A stretch of 64,000 nt of DNA. Origin: Ottowia oryzae (lineage in GTDB: Bacteria > Pseudomonadota > Gammaproteobacteria > Burkholderiales > Burkholderiaceae_C). Each line of letters opens with the position of its first letter. Position 1 is the first letter of the stretch. A program made the position numbers and the translations under genes. Below the pieces are notes generated by a model that saw nothing but the letters and a program-made list of their open reading frames with translations, searched no databases and was not told where the DNA came from. Positions 25,550-33,110 of this stretch are shown piece by piece. The DNA lies in the NCBI RefSeq assembly GCF_003008535.1, contig NZ_CP027666.1:2221501-2285500 (forward strand), given 5' to 3'.

Positions 25550-25975
25550 GGGCGGCCATTGTCGTCTTTGCTGCTTCAGCGCGCTGGGCGCGGCACTGTC
25601 TTGGTGCGCCGCGCGGGCAGGCGCAGGGGTTGATGCCGCGGGCGGGCCGCTTGCGGCGCGCGCGAATGCGGTGGCGCGTGGGGCAGGGTGAGGACGCGCG
25701 CGGCGTGGTCGCCGTCACTGAATCTTCTAGCCAAATCAGCCTCTGGCGCAGGTGCGGCCAGCGCTGGCAGCTATCAATTTGAAAGTGAACGGGTTGCAGC
25801 CAGCGGGTGTGGTGCGCGCAGTGGGCGTTGCCAAAGCGCGCTGCGGCGCTCGGTCTGGCACCATCGCGGTCGCGGCGCAGCCCCTGTCACGTCAAAAAGC
25901 GCTGCGCCATCTCTGCCACTGCACGCGCCGCGCCGGGGCCCTCCAACCGCTTGTCTGCCCGCTCGCTTCACCGCC
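25550..25975. other. gap between the EamA and glutaminase genes
   Basis: These 426 bases separate the divergent exporter and glsA genes and hold one repeat copy (25731-25786). Both promoters must lie here, but none is obvious. No gene is visible. Confidence 0.55.
25731..25786 (+). repeat. dispersed repeat, copy 11
   Basis: AGCCAAATCAGCCTCTGGC, GCAGGTGCGGCCAGCGCTGG and CAGCTATCAATTTGAAAG form one of the best-preserved copies. Confidence 0.85.
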
Positions 25976-26908
25976 ATGCAATTCCAACCCATCCTGGATG
26001 AAATCACCGCCATCTTGCAGCAGGACCTGCAGCAGCACGGCCCCGGCGGCCAGGTGGCCAGCTACATCCCGGCGCTGGCGCGCGTGCCGGCGGGGCAGAT
26101 CGGCATGGCGCTGCGCACGCGCGACGGGCAAGAGGCGGTGGCCGGGGCGGGCGCGCAGCCGTTTTCGATCCAGAGCATCTCCAAGGTCTTCACGCTCACG
26201 CTGGCCATGCAGAAGCTGAGCGAAGAGGCGCTGTGGTCGCGCATCGGGCGCGAGCCGTCGGGCACGGCCTTCAATTCGCTGGTGCAGCTGGAGTTTGAGC
26301 ACGGCACGCCGCGCAACCCTTTCATCAACGCGGGCGCCATCGCCGTGGCCGATCGGCTGATCGGCCTGTTTGGCGACACGGCCTGTGCCGCGCTGACCGC
26401 GTTCATGAGCGATCTGGCGGGCGAGCCGATCGGCTACGACACCGAGGTGGCCGAATCCGAAGCCTCTACCGGATACCGCAACCAGGCGCTGGCCAATTTC
26501 ATGAAAAGCTTTGGCCGCATCGACCATGCCGTGGCGCAGGTGCTGGACTTGTACTTTCACCAGTGCGCGCTGTCGATGAGCTGCCTGCAGCTGGCGCGCG
26601 CCGCTGGCTACCTGTGCAGCGACGGCGCGCACCCGCTGGCTGCCGGCCAGGCGGTGATGACCGAGCGGCAAACCCGCCGCATCAACGCGCTGATGCTGAC
26701 CTGCGGCACCTACGACGCGGCGGGCGAATTCGCCTACCGCATCGGCCTGCCATGCAAGAGCGGCGTGGGCGGCGGTATTCTGGCCGTGGTGCCGGACCGG
26801 CTTTCGCTGGTGGTGTGGTCGCCCGCGCTGGACGCATCGGGCAACTCGGTGCTGGGGCAGAAGGCGCTGGAGCTGTTCACGCGGCGTACGGGGCTGTCGA
26901 TTTTCTGA
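25976..26908 (+). CDS. glsA: glutaminase
   Basis: The enzyme hydrolyses glutamine to glutamate and ammonia. It has the serine-dependent beta-lactamase-like fold, with the S-x2-K catalytic motif in FSIQSISKVFTL, the NPFINAGAIA segment and YDTEVAESEASTGYRNQALA. The 310 residues match the bacterial glutaminase A family. The start is ATG 25976 (MQFQPILDEI); an in-frame extension to 25688 crosses a dispersed repeat and is not credible. Confidence 0.95.
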   Translation: MQFQPILDEITAILQQDLQQHGPGGQVASYIPALARVPAGQIGMALRTRDGQEAVAGAGAQPFSIQSISKVFTLTLAMQKLSEEALWSRIGREPSGTAFNSLVQLEFEHGTPRNPFINAGAIAVADRLIGLFGDTACAALTAFMSDLAGEPIGYDTEVAESEASTGYRNQALANFMKSFGRIDHAVAQVLDLYFHQCALSMSCLQLARAAGYLCSDGAHPLAAGQAVMTERQTRRINALMLTCGTYDAAGEFAYRIGLPCKSGVGGGILAVVPDRLSLVVWSPALDASGNSVLGQKALELFTRRTGLSIF

Positions 26909-27061
26909 GGGCTACAGCGCGCGCAACGCGGCGCACGTGGTGATGCGCGGGGCGGCGGTGCAGCAGGGGCGGCCCTGGTGCGCGTTTGCCGCCATCGGTG
27001 GCCCAGCGCTGGCACCCACCGTGCGCGTGTTGCGATGAGCCGGGCACGCTACAGTGCGCGC

Positions 27062-27757
27062 ATGGGCTGGCTGGACGGGCGCATCCTGCGCGATTTGAAG
27101 CACGCCGGCTTTGCCAAGGCGGAGCGGCAAGCCGTGCGCGACACGCCCGCCATGTGGGCGCAGCTCTCGCAGTTCTACGCGCAAGGCGGCAGCGTGGAGC
27201 GGGTGGACGCCGCTTTCTCTGGTGCCACCGGCGCGCCCCAGCAGATCCGCTTCTTTTGCCCACCGCCACCGGCCGCCTGCGCGCACAGCACCTACGACGC
27301 CCTGGCGCACGAGCTGGGCCACGCGCTGCAATGCCCTGCGCAGTGGCAGCCTGCGGCGCATTTCGACAGCGCCCAGGCCTACGCCCACGCGCGCGAGCTG
27401 GGTGAAGCGCACGCCTGGCTGAACCAATACCGCTTGAACCAAGCCTGGCAAGGCGGCGCGCCCCCGGCGGCGCAGGTGCTGCTGATCGAAAACGACAGCG
27501 ACTTTGGCGCCACGCCGGTGGACATCTTCGCGCGCATCGCCCAGCGCGAAGCGGCGGGCTGGGCCGAAGCGCAGATCCTGGACGAGCTGGCCATGCTCAA
27601 CGCCAACATGTACCCCTGTGGCATGGGTGAGGGCAACCTGAAAACCTACGGCCAATGCAACCGCTGGGCTGCCACAGGCCGTACCCGGCGTGGCGGTGTG
27701 CGCAGCCGGCCAGCCCGCATCGGCCTCAGCTCCCGCAGCGTGAGCCGCGCGCGGTAG
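27062..27757 (+). CDS. unknown protein with HEXXH motif
   Basis: The 231-residue protein has no signal peptide. At about residues 83-87 it has LAHELGHAL, the HEXXH zinc-protease motif on a hydrophobic helix, and a possible third ligand Glu in LGEAHAWLNQ about 28 residues on. Later conserved-looking segments are ENDSDFGATPVDIFARIA and LNANMYPCGMGEGNLKTYGQCNRW. The last 30 residues are Arg-rich and low in complexity. I do not recognise the family; a metallopeptidase or a toxin-like zincin is possible but unproven. Confidence 0.6.
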   Translation: MGWLDGRILRDLKHAGFAKAERQAVRDTPAMWAQLSQFYAQGGSVERVDAAFSGATGAPQQIRFFCPPPPAACAHSTYDALAHELGHALQCPAQWQPAAHFDSAQAYAHARELGEAHAWLNQYRLNQAWQGGAPPAAQVLLIENDSDFGATPVDIFARIAQREAAGWAEAQILDELAMLNANMYPCGMGEGNLKTYGQCNRWAATGRTRRGGVRSRPARIGLSSRSVSRAR

Positions 27758-27945
27758 CAGCAGCCGGGCGCGGCGGACCGATCTCCTACACGGCCGGGCG
27801 GGCTGGGCCGACAGCCGGCGCAGGCCATGCCTTCCAGCGCGGCGCTGCATCGGCGGCGAGACTGAAAGCCAGCCTTTTCGCAACGGCGGCACGCCAAGGC
27901 CGAAAGCCTGCAGCCTGCCGCCAGACACCTCAAGGAGACCCTTTC

Positions 27946-28476
27946 ATGACCGACCCGAAAACCACCCCCGCCGCACCCGAAGCCCCTGCGCCCCTGCAAC
28001 AGCCGTCGCAAGACCCGCGCCTGGTGGCGCAGGTGCCGATGGATGCTGACACCGCCTCGCGCGAGGTGAAAAGCGTGGGCGTGGGCGGCGGCGTGGTCGC
28101 TGGCGTGGCCGCGGGTGCCGCCGTGGGCACGCTGGTGGGCGGCCCCTTAGGCGCCGTGGTGGGCGGCACGGCCGGTGCCATCGTCGGCGCACTGGGCGGC
28201 TACGCCGCCGTGGACGCCACCGACCCCGACTACAGCTACTGGCGCGACAACTTCCGCACCCAGCCCGGCTTCGTGGGCGACTACAACTTCGAGGACGACT
28301 ACTCGCCCGCCTACCGCCTGGGCTACCAGGGCCGCACGCGCTACGCCGGCAAAACCTGGCAAGACGCCGAGGCGGACCTGCAGCGCGACTGGGAAGCGCT
28401 CAAGGGCCAGTCGCGCCTGAGCTGGGATCAAGCCAAGGCCGCCGGCCGCTCGGCGTGGGAGCGTGAGCGTGGTTGA
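27946..28476 (+). CDS. glycine-zipper membrane protein
   Basis: The 176 residues have a Pro/Ala-rich N terminus and a long glycine-zipper segment (VGVGGGVVAGVAAGAAVGTLVGGPLGAVVGGTAGAIVGALGG, residues about 45-86) able to form two membrane helices. An acidic, aromatic C-terminal half follows (YWRDNFRTQPGFVGDYNFEDDYSPAYRLGYQ). It resembles small stress-linked envelope proteins with glycine zippers. The start ATG follows AAGGAGACCCTTTC. The precise function is unknown. Confidence 0.75.
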   Translation: MTDPKTTPAAPEAPAPLQQPSQDPRLVAQVPMDADTASREVKSVGVGGGVVAGVAAGAAVGTLVGGPLGAVVGGTAGAIVGALGGYAAVDATDPDYSYWRDNFRTQPGFVGDYNFEDDYSPAYRLGYQGRTRYAGKTWQDAEADLQRDWEALKGQSRLSWDQAKAAGRSAWERERG

Positions 28477-28628
28477 GACGCGCCGATAGGGACGCGCCGA
28501 TTGAGACGCGCTCACTGAACCGCGCGGGACAGTCCAGTCGCGAGGGCGCTACAGCGCTGGCAGGCCGGGTGCGATCGCTTGGTCTCTCGGCTCGCGCGAT
28601 GCGTTGACGCCCAGAGCGGCCATGCCTG

Positions 28629-28686
28629 GTCAAATCAGCCTCTGGCGCAGGTGCCACCAGCGCTGGCAGCTATGTATTCTGTAGTG
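28629..28686 (+). repeat. dispersed repeat, copy 12
   Basis: TCAAATCAGCCTCTGGCGCA, GGTGCCACCAGCGCTGGCAG, then CTATGTATTCTGTAGTG. It is nearly the same as copy 11 in its first 22 bases. Confidence 0.85.
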
Positions 28687-28715
28687 CTTCTGCGCTTCGG
28701 CGTTAAACCACTGCG

Positions 28716-29777
28716 TCAGCCGATGCGCAGGCTGGCACGCAGCGCCTCATCCCACGGCGTGTGCGGTTCATCCTGCTGCAAAAAGGCCCGCAGCTTGGCG
28801 TTCGACAGGCGTACCGGCTGCTGCCATAGCCAGCGCATGTCCAGCACTTCGCGGCTCATGGCGTGAAACGGCGCGACCACACGCATCGCCCCCCACGGAA
28901 ACGCTTGCGTGCGCGGGCGGTGCACGGTGGCCTGCCCCAGCAAATCGGCAGTGCGCGCGACCAGGGTCTGGCCGTCGGCATCCCAATGGCCCGCCGTGTG
29001 AAACGCCTCCCAGCGCTGCAGGCGCGCGCGCTCGGCCAGCAGCAGCGCAACCGTGTGCGCGTAGTCGTCCAGATAGTTCCATTGGTGCCCAACACCCGCC
29101 GCACCCGGCTGCCAGATGCGGCGCACGGTGGGCGGGACGCCCGCGCCGGGCACCGAGGGCCATTCGGGTCGGTTCAGCGCGGGCAGCATGGCCTGCGCGA
29201 TCCAGCCGCGCGGGGCGTGGGCGCCAAAGAAATCCCCCGCGCGCACGACCAGCGCGCGGCATTGGCCCGCTTGCGCCGCCGCTTGCAGGCGCGCTTCCAG
29301 CGTGTGACGCAAGCGGCCTTTGGCATTAGCGGCGTTTTCAGTGCCATCGCGCGCAGGCGCACCCTCGCTGATCGGCGACGGGCTGGGCGCCAGCGCGTAG
29401 ACGTTGCCCGGCAGCATCACCGTCACCTCGGGGTGGGCGACCGCGTCCAGCACCGCGTCCATCATGGGCAGCACTTCGCGCGGCCAATCCACGTAGGTGG
29501 CCGGATTGGCGGCATGAACGATCACGTCGCAATCGCGCGCCGCCTGCCGCAACGCGCCAGGTTGCCGCAGATCGACCTGGCGCCAGGGCAGGGTGGCCAG
29601 GTCGGGGTAAGCGTTCAGCCGCGGCGCCGCGCTGCCCCGGCCTGCCAGGGTGACGCGCACGCCGCTGCGGGCCAAGCGGCTGGCGATGGCCGCGCCGGCG
29701 GCGCCCGTGCCGCCCAGTATGAGGGCGTGGTCGGCGGTGCGGTGCGTGGGCAGGGCGCGATCGGTGTGGGTGGACAT
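28716..29777 (-). CDS. NAD(P)-dependent epimerase/dehydratase-like protein
   Basis: The 353-residue protein is an extended short-chain dehydrogenase. The Rossmann motif ILGGTGAAGAAIASRL is at residues 20-35, with VDLRQPGALRQAARDCDVIVHAANP next and LPGNVYALAP later. The usual Tyr-x3-Lys triad is not clear, as NVYALAP is the nearest match, so it may bind the cofactor without being a classical epimerase. The start ATG at 29777 was preferred to a longer frame that runs into the LysR gene. It is divergent from that LysR gene, which may control it. Confidence 0.82.
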   Translation of the reverse strand: MSTHTDRALPTHRTADHALILGGTGAAGAAIASRLARSGVRVTLAGRGSAAPRLNAYPDLATLPWRQVDLRQPGALRQAARDCDVIVHAANPATYVDWPREVLPMMDAVLDAVAHPEVTVMLPGNVYALAPSPSPISEGAPARDGTENAANAKGRLRHTLEARLQAAAQAGQCRALVVRAGDFFGAHAPRGWIAQAMLPALNRPEWPSVPGAGVPPTVRRIWQPGAAGVGHQWNYLDDYAHTVALLLAERARLQRWEAFHTAGHWDADGQTLVARTADLLGQATVHRPRTQAFPWGAMRVVAPFHAMSREVLDMRWLWQQPVRLSNAKLRAFLQQDEPHTPWDEALRASLRIG

Positions 29778-29799
29778 GGTGAAGGGTGGCAGCAGTGGA

Positions 29800-29826
29800 T
29801 GAATCTGTATGGATTGTTGAGATTCA
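29800..29826. promoter_or_regulatory. candidate LysR operator
   Basis: TGAATC (29800-29805) and GATTCA (29821-29826) form an inverted repeat with 15 bases between, in the gap between the epimerase and LysR genes. The position suits autoregulation and activation of the divergent gene. Confidence 0.35.
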
Positions 29827-29910
29827 CATGGCGCTATGGAAGGCCAAGAATGTCGGTTTGACCATTCAGTAATGAATAAGCAGCCGGCGCGCCGCGCTAC
29901 GATGCGCCGC

Positions 29911-30963
29911 ATGTCATCAACGTCACCCCGCGCTGCTTCAACGGATGCCACCGGGCTGCCTGCCAGCGCCGGCGCGGCCACCGACCCTGGCGCGCCCGGC
30001 GGGTCGGGCAGCGTGGCCTTGTCCCCAGCGCTTGCCGCCTCAGGCACCCCGGCGCAGCCAGCGCAAGCCGATCGCAACGCCGACGCGCCAGGCTGGGACG
30101 AGCTGCGTGCCGTGCAAGCCGTGCTGGCCCACGGCAGCCTGTCGGGCGCGGCGCGGGCCTTGGCCAGCAGCCAGCCCACGCTGGGGCGGCACATCGCGGC
30201 GCTGGAGCAGCGCTGGGGCGTTGCGCTGTTCAGCCGATCGAAGACCGGCCTTAAGCCGACCGAGGCGGCCCTGGCGCTGGCGCCGCTGGCCGACGCCATG
30301 GCCGCGCAGGCTCTGGCGATGGGGCGGGTGGCAGAAGGGTGGCGCAGCCCGCAACTGCACGCCACCGTGCGCCTGACGGCCAGCGACGTGATGGGCCACG
30401 CCGTCTTGCCGCCGCTGCTGGCCCGGTTGCAGGGCGAGCACCCCGGCATCCGCATCGAGCTGAGTTTGAGCAACCGCGTGCAAGACCTGATCGGGCGCGA
30501 GGTGGACGTGGCCGTGCGCATGCATCAGCCGCACCAGCCCGCGCTGCTGGCCCAGCGCGTGGCCGACCGGCCCGTGGGCCTGTTCGCCCACCGCCGCTAC
30601 CTGGTGGCCCACGGGGTGCCGCACACCGAGGCCGATCTGCTGGAGCACCGCCTGATCGGCCACGACCGCGAAGGACCGCCCGCGCTGACGCCAGAGCACG
30701 CGGCTATCTGGCAGCACGCGCGCTTCGCCCTGCGCTGCGACGACGAGGCTGCGCAATGGGCGCTGGTGCGCGCGGGTGCGGGCATCGGCGCCGGGCATGT
30801 CGCGCTGGCGGCCGAGCTGCCCGATCTGCAGCGCGTGCTGCCCCAGGTCGAACTCAGCCTGCCCGTGTGGCTGTGCATGCACGAAGACTTGCGCCACAGC
30901 GCCGCGCACCTCGCGGTGTTCCGGGCGCTGGCGGAAGGCTTGCGCGCGCCGCCTCCCGCCTAG
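29911..30963 (+). CDS. LysR family transcriptional regulator
   Basis: The DNA-binding domain is WDELRAVQAVLAHGSLSGAARALASSQPTLGRHIAALEQRWGVALFSRS, followed by a LysR substrate domain (LLARLQGEHPGIRIELSLSN...GREVDVAVRM). An Ala/Pro/Gly-rich segment of about 45 residues precedes the helix-turn-helix, which is unusual. The start is uncertain: ATGs at 29836, 29872, 29902 and 29911 are in frame, and none has a clear ribosome-binding site. The regulator is divergent from the epimerase-like gene. Confidence 0.85.
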   Translation: MSSTSPRAASTDATGLPASAGAATDPGAPGGSGSVALSPALAASGTPAQPAQADRNADAPGWDELRAVQAVLAHGSLSGAARALASSQPTLGRHIAALEQRWGVALFSRSKTGLKPTEAALALAPLADAMAAQALAMGRVAEGWRSPQLHATVRLTASDVMGHAVLPPLLARLQGEHPGIRIELSLSNRVQDLIGREVDVAVRMHQPHQPALLAQRVADRPVGLFAHRRYLVAHGVPHTEADLLEHRLIGHDREGPPALTPEHAAIWQHARFALRCDDEAAQWALVRAGAGIGAGHVALAAELPDLQRVLPQVELSLPVWLCMHEDLRHSAAHLAVFRALAEGLRAPPPA

Positions 30964-31007
30964 CCCTGGGCTGGCCACGCTGGTCGGCCGGCGAGGTGCT
31001 GGCAAGG

Positions 31008-31050
31008 CGCGGCCAGGGCGCGGCCAGGGCGCGGGCAACGGCCAGGGCGC
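31008..31050 (+). repeat. short tandem repeat
   Basis: Two direct units of GCGGCCAGGGC and a third partial one, GGCCAGGGCGCG, lie in the gap before pdxY. It is a simple GC-rich repeat with no visible role. Confidence 0.6.
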
Positions 31051-31076
31051 GCCGCGAAAGGCGGACAATACCGCGC

Positions 31077-31928
31077 GTGAACATTCTTTCCATCCAGTCC
31101 CACGTTTCCTACGGCCATGTGGGCAATTCGGCCGCCGTGTTTCCCCTGCAGCGCCTGGGGCATGAGGTGTGGCCGGTCTACACCGTCAACTTCTCCAACC
31201 ACACCGGCTACGGGCAGTGGGGCGGCTCGGCCATTGCCGCCACCGAGGTGGCCGCCATCATCGACGCGATGGACGCGCGCGGTGCGCTGGCGCGGGTGGA
31301 CGCGGTGCTCAGCGGCTACCAGGGCAGCGCCGAGATCGCCGATGTGATCCTGTCTACCGTGGCGCGCATCAAGGCGCTCAACCCCAAGGCGGTGTACGCG
31401 TGCGACCCGGTCATGGGCAACGCCAAGTCGGGCTGCTTCGTGCACCCGGATATTCCCGTGCTGCTGCGCGACCGCGTGGTGCCGGCGGCCGACATCGTCA
31501 CGCCCAACCAGTTCGAGCTGGGCTTTCTGACGCAGCGCGAAGTGCGCACGCTGGACGAAACCCTGGCCGCCGTCGACGCCACCATGGCCATGGGCCCGCG
31601 CACCGTGCTGGTCACCAGCGTGGAATGCCCCGGCCGCGAGGCGGGCACCATCGAGATGCTGGCCGCCGACGCCGGCGGCGCCTGGATCGTCACTACGCCG
31701 CACCTGCCCTTCAAGGCCAATGGCTCGGGCGATGTGACGGCCGCGCTGTTCACCGCGCACTACCTCAGCACCGGCTCGGCCGCCGACGCGCTGGCGATCA
31801 CCACCGCCAGCGTGTTCGAGCTGCTGGAGCGCACCCACCAATCCGGCCAGCGCGAGCTGCAACTGGTGCAGGCGCAAGAGGCCTACGTCAACCCGCAGCG
31901 GCGGTTTGCCGTGCGGCAGTTGCGCTAA
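31077..31928 (+). CDS. pdxY: pyridoxal kinase
   Basis: The enzyme phosphorylates pyridoxal in the B6 salvage route. The 283 residues begin MNILSIQSHVSYGHVGNSAAVFPLQRLG, the PdxY signature, and include VLSGYQGSAEIA, CDPVMGN, TPNQFELGFL and the anion-hole/catalytic Asp motif KANGSGDVTAALF. The start is a GTG at 31077; in-frame upstream sequence overlaps the LysR gene and is not plausible. Confidence 0.95.
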   Translation: MNILSIQSHVSYGHVGNSAAVFPLQRLGHEVWPVYTVNFSNHTGYGQWGGSAIAATEVAAIIDAMDARGALARVDAVLSGYQGSAEIADVILSTVARIKALNPKAVYACDPVMGNAKSGCFVHPDIPVLLRDRVVPAADIVTPNQFELGFLTQREVRTLDETLAAVDATMAMGPRTVLVTSVECPGREAGTIEMLAADAGGAWIVTTPHLPFKANGSGDVTAALFTAHYLSTGSAADALAITTASVFELLERTHQSGQRELQLVQAQEAYVNPQRRFAVRQLR

Positions 31929-31961
31929 CAAAAAGCCTGAAGGGCAACCCAGCCATTCCGA

Positions 31962-32020
31962 ACCAAAGGTGCCGCTGGCGCAGGCGCATCCGGCGCTGAC
32001 AGCTATATAAATCATAGTAT
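31962..32020 (+). repeat. dispersed repeat, copy 13
   Basis: ACCAAAGGTGCCGCTGGC, GCAGGCGCATCCGGCGCTGA and CAGCTATATAAATCATAGTA. Full length, located after pdxY. Confidence 0.8.
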
Positions 32021-32145
32021 TCAGGGTTGGCCACCGGCTGTGGAGCATTGCCTTGGGCCGCCTGCGGTGGGGCGAGCCGCGCCTTGGCTCAACGGGGCAC
32101 ACGGCCCGCATTGGCGCTGTCAATAGCGAGGCCACTCTCGCCGAC

Positions 32146-32880
32146 TCAGCCCGCCTGCCACACGCCTTGCGCCACCAGCGCTTGCGTGGCCGCGTCGGCC
32201 CAGCCGCGGTTGGCCAGCGGGCTGGCCGGGCTGGGGTGCAGCACGCGGCCAAAGCGCAGGCCGTCGGCTTGGCCCTGCAGCGCGCTGCGTGCGCGTTTTT
32301 CCGCCCACACCCCCACGCCGATCACCCAATCCGGCCGTAGCGCGCGCACCAGCGTCTGCAGGTGGGTATCGCACGCGGCCAGCAGCGGGCGCTGTTCGGC
32401 GGCGGGCAGTTTGTCGGGCGTGATGTTGCGGCCGCCTTCCAAAAACACCAGCGGGCAGTAATTGGCGACGAAATGCTCGGCAAAGAAGGCGGCAGGCGTG
32501 CCGAAGCGCGCCGCAAACAGGCCCCACAGGCGCTGGCCGCTGACTTCCGAGCGGGTGCAGGCAAAGCCTTGCACCGGCCGTTGGGGGTTGGTGGTGCCCG
32601 GTTGGCCAATGTGGCCGTGCAGGCCCAGCCAATCGCGCACGGCGGCCACTTCGCCAAAGGGCACCCCGGTCTGCGCCATGCCGAAGGGCCCGGGGTTCAT
32701 GCCGACGAACACCACGCGCTTGCGGCCCTGGGCGTAGCGCTGCAGGTACTGCTGGTGCACGTCCCAGGCGTAGTCCAGCGGGTTGTACACGTGGGTAATG
32801 GGGGGCGCGAAATGCAGCGTGTCGACGGCATTGCGCAAGGCGCGTGCGGCCTGGATCAGTTCAGTGGCGGTATCGGGCAT
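32146..32880 (-). CDS. SMUG1-type single-strand-selective uracil-DNA glycosylase
   Basis: This repair enzyme removes uracil from DNA. The two catalytic motifs of the SMUG1 branch are present: GMNPGPFGMAQTGVPFGE (residues about 60-77) and HPSPASPLANRGW near the C terminus. The 244 residues match the family. The start ATG at 32880 (MPDTATELIQ) is the first that gives a family-like N terminus. SMUG1 enzymes are best known from animals and occur in scattered bacteria, where they were probably acquired by transfer. It is convergent with pdxY and divergent from the ABC fusion gene. Confidence 0.88.
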   Translation of the reverse strand: MPDTATELIQAARALRNAVDTLHFAPPITHVYNPLDYAWDVHQQYLQRYAQGRKRVVFVGMNPGPFGMAQTGVPFGEVAAVRDWLGLHGHIGQPGTTNPQRPVQGFACTRSEVSGQRLWGLFAARFGTPAAFFAEHFVANYCPLVFLEGGRNITPDKLPAAEQRPLLAACDTHLQTLVRALRPDWVIGVGVWAEKRARSALQGQADGLRFGRVLHPSPASPLANRGWADAATQALVAQGVWQAG

Positions 32881-33110
32881 GGGTGGGCGCGGGGTGAATG
32901 AGGGCGTTGGGCGAAAGCGGGTGGAAAGCCGTGGCCTGCAACCCGATGGGGCCGGGGCGTGCAGGCCCACACTCTAAAACGGTGGCGGGCGGCCACAGCT
33001 CACTGTTCGCTGGCGCCATACCTCGAAAACCGGACAGACCGGCCGCCGCGCGCGCTTGGGGGCCGCTGGCGCCAGCGCCGGGCCCCAACCGCATCGGTAT
33101 AGTCCCGCGC

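Noticed and set aside
30339..31076. In-frame extension of pdxY back into the LysR gene
   Set aside because: It overlaps the LysR coding region out of frame and is Arg/Ala-rich. PdxY proteins begin at MNILSIQSHVSYGH.
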